Positions 1-12,160 of a stretch of DNA of 64,000 bases are shown here, in pieces. The first letter of the stretch is position 1; each line of letters begins with the position of its first letter. Made by a program: the position numbers and the translations under genes. Location: contig SAXG01000058.1 in the NCBI GenBank assembly GCA_012932865.1, positions 132,308 to 196,307 on the forward strand, in the 5' to 3' direction. Below the pieces are notes generated by a model. It was not told the origin of the DNA and searched no databases. It worked only from the letters and a program-made list of their open reading frames with translations. The stretch is from Amylostereum areolatum (Eukaryota; Basidiomycota; Agaricomycetes; Russulales; Stereaceae).

Positions 1-3000
1 ACTTTGAAGCATTTGGACACAAGAACGCAGACCCCCTTACGCATGTTGCGATACCAAGGAAAGCAGCACAACGAGCCCTGCAAGCCGTGTTGTGCTCAAT
101 CGTTGCTACTGGCATCCTCACGGCAGCCACGTCGATACCCATCCTATCAAGACGCCCTAAACTGCCTGCACCCCAGGTGGATCCACCCCCTTCCCGGGGG
201 CTGCCAGCTACGACCGCCAGAGCACGTCCTGCCCCTCCTGTACCATATAGGTGCACCAACCCTCCCCCCTCCCGTTGTCGAGCTTCGTCAATGTTTGCAC
301 CTGTCTCCTACCACGATGAAGGTCCTGTACATCCCAAGGTAGGACCCGCCAAAGAAGGCCCAACATTGGAGTGACTGGATGGACACAGCAGAGTAGAGAG
401 CCCAGCAGGTCCACGAGATCGACACACAGGACTACGTTGAAAACTAGGGCTGCCGATGGAGAAGATTCTGATGAAGAGGCCCACAACAACCTCCCCAACC
501 TGTCATTGCGTCGCTCGACACCGCAAATATGACGACATCTGCTGAACAACGAACAACGACTTGGAGACTTTTCCTTGTCAAGCAGCTGGCTGGCCGCGGA
601 TACAAGACGAGTTAGGACCGGGATACAGAGTGTGTGGTGGAATCGGGTCTCCGGCGGTAAACCCGACCTCATGGACCTTGTGGAGGTGGTGTTTAAGATG
701 CCGGTGAGGATCCTGTACGATCTTCGCGGCGTATTTCTCACCATGGTGTCAAGTAGGCAGGAAGTTCTGACGACAACCTGTCCATCGGCAAGGACTTGCC
801 TTGTGGGTCCCCGACGACTTCCAATACCCATGGATTGAAGAAGGTTACCAGAAGATCAAGGCTATCGCCAGTTGCGTCGGTGGGTCGCGCAGCGCCCTTA
901 TCTGGACGACCTTGGGTACGCAGGCTTCGCACATCTCCACGTGTTTCTCTGCGTGCACGGTGAATTTACACCACGACCTTGGGCCTAAAACCCTTGGACA
1001 CAACCCACGGTCACCATGCAGAGCGCTCACTGGGTCCGGGCCATTATGAAAGCAGGCCAGTCATGGACGGATCCCGATCTTCGCTGAATTGAAGAGGAAT
1101 GGGAATCTGTCTAACAGTTCCTGACCAAATGCCTGCGACTGTGGGCGTGGCCGGGAGTTGGTCCCATGGGGCATCCAGGGTACTGAGGAGGAGTAACTCC
1201 TTGGGTTGCACAGATCCCCAACTTCCACGGGCGGTCAAGTTGATCATGTAGGTTGAGGTGCATTTCTTCCCCTATCATCTCTATGCGCGTCTGACGGACA
1301 TCTTCCAGTCTTACAAAAGCGCAGATTGACCTTACATGAAGCATCGCCTTGCTCTGCGTCCGGGAGATTTCGGATCCTGAGAGTATAGACAAGCTGGACT
1401 ATCCTCCCGATACCCACAGGAAGGCCAACACCATTCGGATGCTCATCGACGAGTCCCTCGGGCTAGCTGGGCTCGGGGGGGACCTTGGCGGTTGTAGAGC
1501 TTGTCGTGGAGTATCTGCTTCGCTGGGGCAGCTGCCTCGGGACTGTTTACTTGTCGTTAATCAAGCGAACTAGAGCCGACATGGAGTGACTTAACAAGGT
1601 CAACTATAGACGACTCATGTCTTCGGAGGGCATTTCCAGTGCGGGTGGAAGGTCCTTGGCAAGCTCGATGATGGATGGAGGCGCTAGTCTCCGACATTCT
1701 CAAGGCACATCCTTCCCTCAGCCACAACCGGGCGTCGTGCGATGGAAAAAACAGCTGAACAACCCCATCCATCTCCACGAGTGTCGTCCCCATCGCTCCC
1801 CTCCTCCGCCCACAAGTCCTATACGGAGGGCGCCACCACTCGGCTTCCACTTCCCGCCCACATCCACCCCCAAACCAGTCATCCCCACGAAACAACGCAC
1901 TCAACCAGGAACATCTGCGCATACTGCACTGCGCAGGTACCAAGCATACCCCCCCTACCATCCATGTCCTTGGCCAGATCGCGCTTGCGGCCAAAGCTCC
2001 GGTCAAAGGTGGATCCAAAACAGGGCAATACTTTGTCGGACAGGCCGCGTTGTCCACCCAATTCACCGTCAATTGGCGGAAGGGCAGTGGTGGGAAAGGT
2101 GGGACGGCCAGCTCCCCGGAGGACACAGCAGGTTTCACGAAAGCTGAACTGGCGGAAATGGAGGAAGACCCTGATGCGGACGAGGAAGAGCCCCCCCTTG
2201 GAAGAATGCGCTACAAGAGCTCCGCCACCTACCGCTCCTTCTCCCACCCAGAAGCAATTGGGACTTATACAGCAGGCGCAAGCTGACGTTGTGGAATCAG
2301 ATGGGGATGAGGATGAGGGGGGCTACGGGATGCAGGACCAGAGGGGGTGAATGAGGGCATAGTGGACGAGGTTCCCAGCCCAGTGGTGCGCCCCGGTAAA
2401 CGGAAAGCCGCCTCTGTGCGTACTGGCCCACCGAAGAAACGGAAGAAGGTTGCAGCCCCTAAGACGAACCCTACTGGGCCTCCCCGAGGAAAGAAAGCCC
2501 CCCGCCCAACAGGTGGCAACAGCGTCTCCTACCAAGATAGGCACCAGATCAACCACAGAGGGTGTCACCACTCGTTCGAAGGCAGGCCAATGGAGGAGGT
2601 GGGACAAGCTTTGACAGGGTAATTGTAGCTATTCTGCGTACTTTACTGTCCCTTTGAAATACCTTTCGCCATAGTGGGTTTTCATTTGTTACATTACTCA
2701 ATTTACCTTACATTTTTAAAGAAATAAATCACCTAATTGTCTACCCACTTCTAACTAGGAAACAAGTCTAGGGCAATTGATCTGGGGGCGCACCACCCCC
2801 GGGAGCGGTGTCATCTCCATATATTCCGCGGTGTCTCCCAAGGGATGGCTTTCGCTGTTGGCCCACAGATTATACACACGCCCCCGGAGAGTGATTGTGT
2901 TGGCCCTTGTGAGCTTGTTTCATCCAGGATCTGTTTCGGTGTCTGTGGAGACCTGTTGGAGTATGATTAGAGCTGATGTAAAACCGTGTATCTATCACTG

Positions 3001-3030
3001 GGTAGTAGGAGGCTAGCTCAGCCCCCTTCT
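1..3030. other. No recognisable gene; decayed sequence
   Basis: Short overlapping open frames occur on both strands here, but none shows a domain I recognise or a consistent exon-intron pattern. The stretch 1742-2622 (+) has the strongest coding look: Pro/Arg-rich text, an acidic DGDEDE run and a basic PKKRKK cluster resembling a nuclear localisation signal. It is spread over three frames with a stop at about 2350. It could be an eroded gene or the edge of an old retroelement. Confidence 0.3.
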
Positions 3031-3199
3031 GTTTCACTCCAAACATCTGTCCAACATGCCATGGTCCGACTTTCCATTCACACCAGTCGCAAGATATGCA
3101 TACATCGATTGTGTCAAAGGTATAAGTACATCAAGAAAGAGACCTAAGGAAAATGTACGAATTCAAACCCTAAGAGAAGCAAGCAAAAACCAGAAAACC

Positions 3200-3330
3200 T
3201 GTGTCAAAGCATACACAGCAAAATGTACAAGTCAAAACATATGACGCAAAACGTACAAGGCTAAACGTACATGTCCAAACGTACGTGTCCAAACAAAAAC
3301 CGCGCAAACGTACATACAAGTCCATGCCAC
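3200..3330. repeat. Short degenerate AAACGTACA-type repeats
   Basis: A run of imperfect 10-14 bp units built around AAACGTACA / AAACGTACGTG follows the 3' end of the minus-strand gene. It contains several ACGTAC palindromes. No function is evident. Confidence 0.45.
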
Positions 3331-3339
3331 CACTACCCC

Positions 3340-6300
3340 CGTCTTCTTTGCAGCCTCATTGTCCTTATCCTGTTGGCGGGTTCGGCGATCCGTTGGCCGA
3401 GGAGGGCGGGAGTTTTGCGTGCGCCGACTGGGACCCGCCACCGGCTGACTCTGAGTAGAGGAGGGAGAACGGGGGCGGGGAGCGAGAGGTGAGTCTGGGC
3501 GGAGGACGAACGGGTCCTCTTGCTCTTCGTCATCAGCCGTGGTGGGAGGTGGAGCAGTGGGAGGTGGAGGGGTGGGAGATCACGACGGCGTCGGGGATGG
3601 GCTGCTGGGGCTGGGGTGGGTCACGGTACTCGCGAACAAGATTGGCTGGATGTACATGCTCGGCGTGGTGAGTGACCCGGGCAACAGGTTGTAGGGGTGA
3701 GGGGGAGCAGCCAGCTGGGGCGCAACGAACTGATGGAGGGGTGTGGACATCGAAGGGAAGCTGGCCGTCAAAGTGACGGGCCACTGGTCATTGCCGATGG
3801 GGATGTTGAAGGGGGGATGAGGGGGAGGTGGTGGGGTGGGGGTCAAACGAGGGAGGGGGTCCGGGCCGCACAGGTCCTTGGTGCACCGCTCCATGTCAAA
3901 GACCTGAGATGCGGAGAAGGACACGTCGGGGTCGTGGTGGCCCATGGTTGAGGGAGCGTGCGGGTTGGTACTCACCTCGTCCTCCTGCATGCTCTGCTCC
4001 TCATGTTCCCCGGGCCCTCCTCCTTCCATCCCGGTCTCCGCCATCGAATCGATGTCCATGGCGTCGATGTCGCTCTTTGCAATGCGTCCTGCACCCTCCA
4101 TGGCGATATCTTGCGGTGTGTCTTCTGGAACCTGCACTGCATGGTCTTGGAGCGCTGCAGTGATGGTGGGAGAGGCCTCCGGGGCCTGTACTCCACGGTC
4201 TTCCATCTGTTGTGGGTGGGCTTGAGGGACAGATGGGAGGCGTGCTTGTACGCAGGCGACAATGTTGTCGATGTCGACGGTGGGTGGGAGGCCGAGCTCC
4301 GCAGCGTTGCTCTTCATGATGGTGAGGATGCGGGCCGCGAGGTCGTCAACCGACAGCATGCGACGCTCTACGTCGCTGAGGCGGGGCTCTAGGTCCCTGA
4401 CTGCGGAGGTCGCCGCCTTGAGCTCTTCGATGAGTGCCGGGGGGAAGCCGACATTCTTTGATGGGGAGGGAGAGCGGACGGGACGAGAGGTTGGAGCACG
4501 AGGGGAAGGGACAGGTGGAGGGGAGGGGAGGTGATCGTCCGTCATATGGACATCTTCTGTTGGCGGGTCCTCAACAAGGTGAGCTATACTGGAGGTCAGT
4601 GAAAGGGTTGTGTGAGAAAAGGAGGTGACACATGTGTGTGGGCTTGTGGAGGGGAGAACTCCCCCGGACGAGCGGGTTCGACACACGAGCGAACACGCTT
4701 GGGACGAGCGACAGGCTCGGTGTCCATGGGCTCATCGTTTTCAGCCTGGAAGGTGCTTGCTACCGACGGATGAGTGGACTTGAGCGGGGGAATTTTGATG
4801 ACGAGCAACTTGGCGGAGGTGTTCACGAGGGAGGAGGTGGAAGGGATGGCATGGTCAGCAAGGTTGGCCGATGGGATTTCCAAGGGCCAGGTGGCTTGAA
4901 TGGGGTCGTCGTCGTCATTGTTGTCGTGGACGTCGTCCTCGTCCTCCTGCTCACCCTCGTCCTTGTCCTCGTCCTCGGTCTCTTCAACTGCCTTGCCCTT
5001 GCCTTTGCGATCTGCCTTGCCCTTGCCCTTGTCGACTGTCTTGCCCTTGCCCTGCCTCGCCTTCTCCGTACCCTTCGTGACGACCTTGCCCTTCGCCGCC
5101 TTTGCCGATCCCCGGGGGAGTGGAGGGCCAGTGTCACCTTTCCTGACGGGGGGCAATGTGATGCCCAACTCCTTCTCGAAGTACGATTTCGAGTGGGGGT
5201 TAGGGGGGGGGAGTTCGGCGTCGAGGGGGAGCTTTTTAAGATCTGTTGGCGACATGAGAGATGAGTTCGTCAGAGCTGGGAAATACGAGGCACGTACCTA
5301 TGGGATCTTTGTGGTTGGCGGACATGGCCTTTGGGATTGTCTTCTTGCCGTTTGCAACCCACGTTCGATACCGAATGCGGTCGTCCGGGTAGAATCGGCG
5401 AGGGAGAGGAGGGAAGGATGCAATCTGGCAGGGCTTGTGGAGCTCGAAGCAGGTGAAGCAAGATTTGTTCTTGCCCCACCAGCACGGCACCCCGCATCGA
5501 AAGCAGGCGACACAAGTTTGCTGTGGAGAATACCATAAGCAAACATCAAATGAGTAAAGGAAAAATGCACGTACGGAGTCGTTGGGTGGTTGGACCAGAG
5601 GCCAGTGGTTCCAGGGGCAAAGTAAACCGCCTGCTTGTGCTTGAGATCAATGGTCTTGCTAGTGAAGCCGTTCACCACGGGGATGAACTCGCCATCGCCC
5701 TTCTTCTGCCCCTCGAGGCGGACCTTGCCCTCCACCTTCTTGACGCTGAAATTTGAGCCAGGGCGGAGCATATTGGCAGGGCCGATGAGCTCGTTGGCGG
5801 CTGTGCGTTGGATAGGGGGGGGCGAGAGGGCAGGCGGAGGTACTTGCGCGGGGCTGGGACTTGGATGTCCGGGGGCGTTTGGCGGATTTGGGGGGGCCAA
5901 CCTTGAAGGTGGGGGCCTTGACGGGGGGGTCTTGGTGCGTTGCCGGTCACCTTTCAACGAGCTCCCTAGTTGCCAGCTGATCGTGCCGGGGGTGATGACG
6001 GTACGTGTCCGGAGAGGCATGCGGACGGGAATCTGAGGCACGTCGTCGTCGTCAGAGTCTTTGTAGAACAGGCGCGACCTTGGTGGTCGTCTTGCGAGGG
6101 GGCGTGGGCGGAAGGTCGTCGTCATCGTTGTCGTCTGGCGGTGGGGCCGGTTTCGGGTTGGCCTTGCTCTTCCCCTTGTCGGCGGGCTTCAATGGTGGGC
6201 TCAGGAGGAGCTCATCATCCTCCTCATCGGAAGGGCGTGGATCCCTGATCTTCGAATGCCAAAATTTCAGGGCGGGCTTGGCGACATTGGAGCTACTTGG

Positions 6301-7025
6301 GCCGGGGGGAGGGGGGGAGGAAATGATGGCCGTGGTCGACTTGACGGGCCGGGGATGAGGAGGGGGGCGGGTGGGTGGTGGAGCGGTGGGTCCGGGGGTA
6401 GGGGGGGCGGGTGAGGGGCTGGGCAATGGGCTGGGCAATGGGCTGGGCAATGGGCTGGGCAATGGGCTGGGCAATGGGTGCATTGGGGCGGAGGGTATGG
6501 TGGCCACTGGAGGATGGGACGGCGCCCGCAATCTTTGAGCTAACATTCCTACGTTAGTTACATGGAGATAGATGTATGAAGATGCGGGGGGCACACCTTG
6601 GGTCTCCCACCACCGGTTCGGGCCCAACTTATCTCCATGCAGTGACGGGGTGGACACTGTCAAAACTTGAGTGTGGATGTGGTCTTGCAGGGCAATCAGA
6701 TCCATTGATGCCTTGCCGTCGGACTTGCGCGACGTCACCGGCTGTACGATGTTCACAAAGAGCCACTTGAGGAAGGCTGGGGCACCGGGTGCCCCGATTA
6801 GGCGCCGGCATATGACCACGGACTGTGCAATGAACATTGTCAGGTATGCGTACTGAACATTACGGAGGGAGAATGTACGATCTCGCGTTGGAATTGAGTG
6901 GCAAGTGGCGCCCCCGGATCCGTTGGCGAGGCTTGAAGGGCGTGGAGAGCCAGCTGAAGGCGGGCACTGCAAATGACGGCAGAATGAGGGTGGGAGGCAA
7001 GAAACTCGTCGAGGGCGGAGGACAT
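3340..7025 (-). pseudogene. Large multi-exon low-complexity protein with Cys-rich motif, frame broken
   Basis: I do not recognise this gene. Reading leftwards from ATG 7025, a conserved-looking alpha-helical N-terminus is followed by a Pro-rich region with LPSP tetrapeptide repeats (near 6420-6480). Next come an acidic DDNDDDD segment, a well-formed middle region around 5620-5800, and a compact Cys cluster near 5450-5525 reading C-x2-C-x2-C...C-x2-C-x5-C. A Lys/Gly-rich KGKGK stretch lies near 4990-5080, and a long Pro/Ser region with VRDLEPRLSDVERRM coiled-coil character ends the gene. Frames change at GT/AG-like junctions. At about 6850, however, the frame after HSPSV continues (YLTMFIAQSV) only after a one-base slip, which points to a frameshift. 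It is divergent from the gene starting at 7280. It could be a DNA-binding or chromatin protein of a lineage-specific family; function unknown. Confidence 0.5.
6417..6480. repeat. 12-bp tandem repeat (GGGCTGGGCAAT)5
   Basis: Five near-perfect copies of GGGCTGGGCAAT lie in frame within the minus-strand gene and encode an LPSP repeat, so the array varies protein length without breaking the frame. Confidence 0.85.
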
Positions 7026-7279
7026 GGCGAGGAAGGTGCGGTGAGGGTGGTCGTGGGTGGAAGTGGATGAAGTGGAGAGGTGGAAGGGCAAGGCGTGTCG
7101 GACGCGTCCTGGAATTATGAGGCGCGGCAACTGCCAGGGCCGCGGACGGCCCGCGGGACACGGGACGCGTCAAAATCGCACAAGTCCAGATCCCATTAGC
7201 ACGTGTAGAGGTTGTCTCCTCCCTCTGCGTCTCTTCCTCCTTACCCCTCGCTCTCCTCCCACATATCCTCGCATCGACG
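7026..7279. promoter_or_regulatory. Shared divergent promoter region
   Basis: About 250 bp separate the ATG of the minus-strand gene (7025) from the ATG of the plus-strand gene (7280). The stretch ends in a pyrimidine-rich run (CTCCTCCCTC/CTTCCTCC, about 7215-7260) just before ATG 7280, typical of fungal leaders. No specific factor site can be named. Confidence 0.4.
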
Positions 7280-7564
7280 ATGGAAGAAGACAATTTTGAG
7301 TTCAACATTGAAGATTTCGACGCCGCGATGGGCAATGCTGGGCTCGGTACACCTGCTGGAGTGGTGGGGTTGTCGGTGGCAGGATTGTCGGCGGTGGGAT
7401 TGCCGGCGGTGCCAGTGCCGGAAGGTACGTTGTGATACATTATATCGACTACATTGGCTAACCATGTGGCTATACCATTACAGGGACATATACGAAAGCC
7501 GTAACGACGGCTGAAGAACACCCTGAGGGCGTCTGTCACCAGTCAGCCCCCAACGTCGCCAGGC
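7280..7564 (+). pseudogene. 5' half of a gene interrupted by the gypsy element
   Basis: Exon 1 runs from ATG 7280 to 7424 and is rich in Gly, Val, Ala and Pro. A 59-bp intron (7425-7483, GTACGT...TACAG) follows, and exon 2 starts at 7484 and reads openly to the 3' LTR boundary at 7564. Removing the retroelement with one copy of its 5-bp target duplication joins 7564 to 23178 and exon 2 continues without a frame change. The protein is not recognised. It is acidic at the start and has no obvious signal peptide. Confidence 0.7.
7560..7564. repeat. Target-site duplication of gypsy element (left)
   Basis: CAGGC at 7560-7564 matches CGGGC at 23173-23177 in four of five positions; the single difference is a G/A change at a CpG. 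Five bases is the usual duplication of Ty3/gypsy integrases. Confidence 0.75.
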
Positions 7565-8022
7565 TGTCAGCAACGACTAGTGCGACAGCACCAAGTTACG
7601 ACACAGCTGACTAGAAGATGAGGACAATGGAGGGGAGCCGATCAGACACGGCGACAGACAAGGGAAAGCAAGCAAAGTCGGTAGAATTGACTAGCTCGAG
7701 ATAAGGAATATGTACAGAGAGAGCGAGCCTTATATACACAAGAGGAGAGAGACTTAGGTAAGCAACCGATACACGGTGATCAGTAAGCAGACCTAGTATA
7801 AGTAAGCAGTCGTATGTAAAAGAGTACAGCATGAGTCAGTATCGTACAGCATGAGTCAAGAGAAAGGAGTCAGACCCGGGCCGAGATGAGTCACGGGGGT
7901 CCAGGCGGGATATAGATGAACCGGGTCCGGGCCGAAGTGGAGCCGGACCGGTGATAAGTCGATAAGTCCTAAAGCGTGTAACCGATGTAAAGTAAAAAGA
8001 AAATTATAGACCGTTCATGACA
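7565..8022 (-). repeat. 3' LTR of gypsy element 1 (458 bp)
   Basis: Begins TGTCAGC and ends CATGACA. Aligning it with the 5' LTR after removing the MITE shows 13 substitutions and one single-base indel. A TATATA box reading on the element strand lies near 7730. Confidence 0.93.
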
Positions 8023-11000
8023 TCACCCCTTCCTTAGATTCAACGTCCTCGTCGTAATCAGATCCAGCTTCTTCTTCCGACAGGTGTTCCCAACGATTAA
8101 GGCGTGCCTGTTTTGGGGCACCCGGATGTTCACGGTGGAAGTCGTCAATGCGCTTCTTGGCATTCTGGAGATTGGTGAGAGGCTCCCAAGTATTGTCATT
8201 GTCTGGGTAGCCTTTCCATTTGACGAGGTACTTGAAGCCGCGACCAACCTTCTTGGAGTCTATAATATTTTCGACCTCATAGACTTCCTCTGCTTGGACT
8301 AACTCTGGGGGTAGGTGCAGGTGCTTTCTGGTTGTCAAAGGCGGGACCGTTGTGTGGAGATAGGAGGGAATCGTTGAAGACCGGATGTTTTTGTGACCAG
8401 GATGCAGGGAGGCGAAGCTTGTAAGCCGATGCTCCGACTTTTTCCAGGATTTCGAAAGGGCCAAAGTGCTTGTCGTCTAGCTTTTGCATAGGACGTGCCG
8501 TTTTGATTACGGTTTGGCCATCTCTGGTCTTGGCTTCCAGCCAGACGAAGTCGCCGATTTTGTAATCTATTGGTTCGTCCTTCTTGCGATCATAAAAGCA
8601 CTTTTGATCGTCCTGTGCTGCTTTTAGCGCAGAGCGGGCTTCCTCGTAGATTTCTCACAGGCGTTGTGCAAACTCGTTTGCCAATGGGTTGTCTGTCTCG
8701 CGTCGAGGGTTTGTCCCCAGGTAGAGTTCCCGACCATAGTTGGCAAAGTTGGGAGACATCCCAATCGAACTATGGACCATGTTGTTGAGCACGGTCATGG
8801 CAAGTGGGAGGTAACGTGTCCAATTGTCCTGTCGTTGATTGACGAAGATGCGAAGGTAGTTTTCCATGGTCATGTTGGAGCGTTCAGTCTGTCCATCCGT
8901 CTGAGGGTGATACGCCGTGGACGGGTTCCCTTCAATGCCTAATAGTTGGAACAATGCCGTGGTGAACTTGGAGACAAACACGCTGCCACGATCGCTGACA
9001 ATCTTTCTGGGAATTCCATGATGGGGGACCACCTCGCGTAGGTACTCGAAGGCGAGTTCATCCTCTGTTAGGTCTTTGGTCGTGGCCCAGAATACAACCT
9101 GCTTGGTACCCATGCAGTTCACATTGCAGATGGCGTCTTTTCTATCTGAGACCGGGAGCGGCATGACAAAGTCGATGGATACATGCTCCCAAGGTGCTTG
9201 TGGCGGGTCATGTGGGTGGAGTGGAGCGGCAATACAATCATGTCTAATCTTGGTATGTTGGCAGGTCTCACATCCTTCGACATATTTCCGGACATTGTCT
9301 CTAATGGCAGGCCACCAGTAGTTGCGTGTGATGAGCTCGTGGGTCTTGTATCGTCCTGGATGACCGACAAGCGGGCCGTCATGATGAGCTTGGATGATGT
9401 CTGCACGGAGTCCTTTGTCTCTTGGGACATAGAGTCTGTGTTGCCAGGTGACCGTTCCATCTGCGTGTTCCAGCCATCCCTTCACTTTGAGTGCTAAGGC
9501 GCATTCTACTGCATGGTCTCGGAGTAAGGTAGCCTCCTGAATCCGCTCAATGAAGACATTGTCAGGTCCATTGGTTACAATTCCTGCATGGTTGAGGGCG
9601 CGAAAGAGTTCTGGTTTCAGGAGGACGATGTTTTCATTGTCTTTCTCCCCCTTCTCAAGGCCCGCTAGTCGGGAAATAGCATCGGGTTTACCCATTGTTT
9701 TTCCAGGCTTGTGGAGTAGCGTACAATGATACTCTTGTAGCTCCGTTAACCACCGTGCTTGTCTCCGATTTAGCTTCTGCGCCTTGCGGAAGTACGTGAG
9801 ATTGCGATGATCCGACCAGATTTCAAACTCCTATCGTGCCTCCATGAGGTATTGTCTCCATTCCTCTAGCGCTGTCATGATAGCCAGTAATTCCTTGTCA
9901 TAAATCTCATAGTTCCTCTCAGCTTTGCTGAGGGACTTTGAGAGGAAGGCGACCGGGTGCCATTTGCCATTGTCCTGTTGTTGCGAAAGTACCGCGCCCA
10001 TGGCATAGTCAGAGGAGTCCACCTCAACACGGAACTGTCTCTCATCTGTAGGGATTGCTAGAACCGGCTGCGATGTTATACGTCGCTTGAGTTCCTCGAA
10101 TGCCTCCTGCTGCGGGGTGTCCCAGACCCATTCCGTCTTCCCTGTGAGCTTAGTCATTGGGTGAGCGATGCCACTGAAGTCCTTGATAAAGCGACGGTAG
10201 AAGTTGCAAAAGCCCAAAAACGATTGAAGTTGTTTCTTCGTTTTGGGGGCTGGCCAATTGGTAATTGCTGCAACCTTTGCTGGATCCATGCGAACCCTTC
10301 CTCCGCCGACAATCATGCCCAGGTATTCGATTTCTGCCTTCTCAAACTCGCACTTTTCTGGCTTCAGATAGAGTTTGTTTTCTCGCAGGATCCGGAGGAC
10401 CTCCTTGACTATCCGATGATGTTCTTCTAGCGTATGCGTGAAGATGAGGATGTCGTCTAAATAGACGACCACGACTCCTTGGTGGATCAAGTCTTTGAAC
10501 AGGTCGTTCATCATGGCTTGGAACGTAGACGGGGAGTTGGTGAGTCCGAAGAACATGACTGTAGGCTCGTAGAGACCTTTGTTCGTGCGGAACACAGCTT
10601 TCCATTTGTCCCCTTCTTTAATCCGAACATTGTTGTACCACCATCGGACATCGAGCTTGGTAAAGTGCCGTGCTCCCTTAAGCTTATCAACCAACTCTTG
10701 GATGAGCGGGAGCGGGTAACGGTTCTTTATTGTCATTTCATTGAGATTTCGATAGTCTTGCACAGGGCGTAACGAGCTGTCTTTTTTCTTGATGAAGAAG
10801 AATGGGGATGCCATGGGTGATTTGGACAGCTGGATCCAGCCAGATCTCAGGTTCTCTTCCAAAAAGGCGTCCAGTTGCTTCTGCTCGTCCAATGTAAGGG
10901 GGTAAACTTTGCAATCGACCGGTTTGAAGTTAGGAGTGAGTTCAATGGTGTGGTCCCATGGGCGTCGCTCAGGAAGCTTGTCAAAGTCGTCTTTGTCAAA

Positions 11001-11681
11001 GATGTCTTTGAATTCATGGTACACTGTTGGGACTCGCTCTGAGAAGGTCTGTTCTTTTTTCTTAGCATGCTCCTCGATTGCAATGTCTGATGCATGGGTC
11101 CGGACGTGGTAGGTTGTCTTGTAACCGTCCCAGTCGAAAGCGAACAGCTGCTCGTCCTTTTCCATGTGGACTGGCTCTTCCTCCTCTTCTTCGTCATCAT
11201 CAATATTGAGAAGGGGAGGGGGACGAGAGCAGCTTGTAGGGCATCGGTCGAATTCAATCAATGCTGATTTCCAGTCGATGCGAGGATTGTGCTTTTTCAG
11301 CCACTCATGTCCGATGAAGAGGTCTGTATCTCCTAGATTGGAGACCACGAGGTCGATGTTTTCTTCATGGTCTTGAATGGTTAGATGAAGCGTGACATAT
11401 TCCGTGATGGGACCTCCTGCGTTGAGCGTGTCGTCTGCATTTTGTACTGGGATTGGGCAAGCAGTCCGTCGTGTGGGGATGAGATTTTCCTGCACAAACT
11501 TCGTGTTGATACACGAGCCAGTGCAACCACTGTCCAGGAGTGCGAGAGCTTTGACAATGCGCTTGGAATCTACCACAAGTTGTGTGGGAATGACCGTTTG
11601 TTCCTTAGCGCTCGAGGAGCGTATAAACTGCATGGGAGTGGCGAGCTCTAGTAGAGCTTGGCATGCTAATTCATCTTCCAT
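8015..11681 (-). pseudogene. pol: Gypsy pol: protease, RT, RNase H, integrase, chromodomain (broken)
   Basis: From 11681 leftwards, an aspartic protease motif LLDSGCTG lies near 11530. The reverse transcriptase carries the YLDD box near 10460, and RNase H follows with DSSDYAMGAVLS near 10000. The frame is stopped by TAG at about 9831. It resumes through the integrase, with an H-H-C-C zinc domain near 9240-9400 and catalytic motifs SIDFVMPLP, VSDRGSVF and HPQTDGQTERSN. A TGA stops it again at about 8655, and a frameshift near 8460 precedes a chromodomain (YLVKWKGYPDNDNTWEP) at about 8090-8280. The stop codon lies just inside the 3' LTR. The chromodomain marks a chromovirus, a clade known to target heterochromatin. 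The start at 11681 abuts the Plavaka insertion, so the natural N-terminus lies at 19179-19640. Confidence 0.93.
8023..8035 (-). promoter_or_regulatory. Polypurine tract of gypsy element 1
   Basis: On the element strand the sequence AAGGAAGGGGTGA ends directly at the 3' LTR. This is the expected position and composition of the plus-strand primer. Confidence 0.7.
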
Positions 11682-12160
11682 GCCACATCAGCAAAGTTGG
11701 CTGAACATGGGCGCTTATTACCAGCACCAGTCAAACCGGCCACGCCAGACCATGCATCGGGAGGCACGGCCACGCTGTCGCTGCGAGCACAATGCAACTC
11801 GCTTGCGCCGCATCCCTCCGCCGGAGATGGCGTCGGGGGGCTCATGTACAGTACGCAGCGGAGATATTACAATTCTAGAATACATTGTACATGCTGTTCA
11901 CCTTCGCTAATATACCCTCCTGAACCGGCAGCCGCTCGGGGGCTTCAATTTGAACGTGGGGTGCCAGTGTGGAGTCGGTAGAAAGGGTAAAAGAGTGCGC
12001 GCATCCGCCGTGCCAGTGCCTGGGCGAGACTCATCCACTGGCTTCAACGCACACTCGGAAGGATGGACAAGGGAGGGAGGGAGAGCCGGCTTGAGGTGTA
12101 GTCCTGTATGAGGCGTGAGTACTGAGTGGCTTAACATGAGACACAGAAAACGCACCTTTG

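Noticed and set aside
208..831. 207-codon minus frame near the left edge
   Set aside because: No recognisable motif and competing frames on the other strand; insufficient support.
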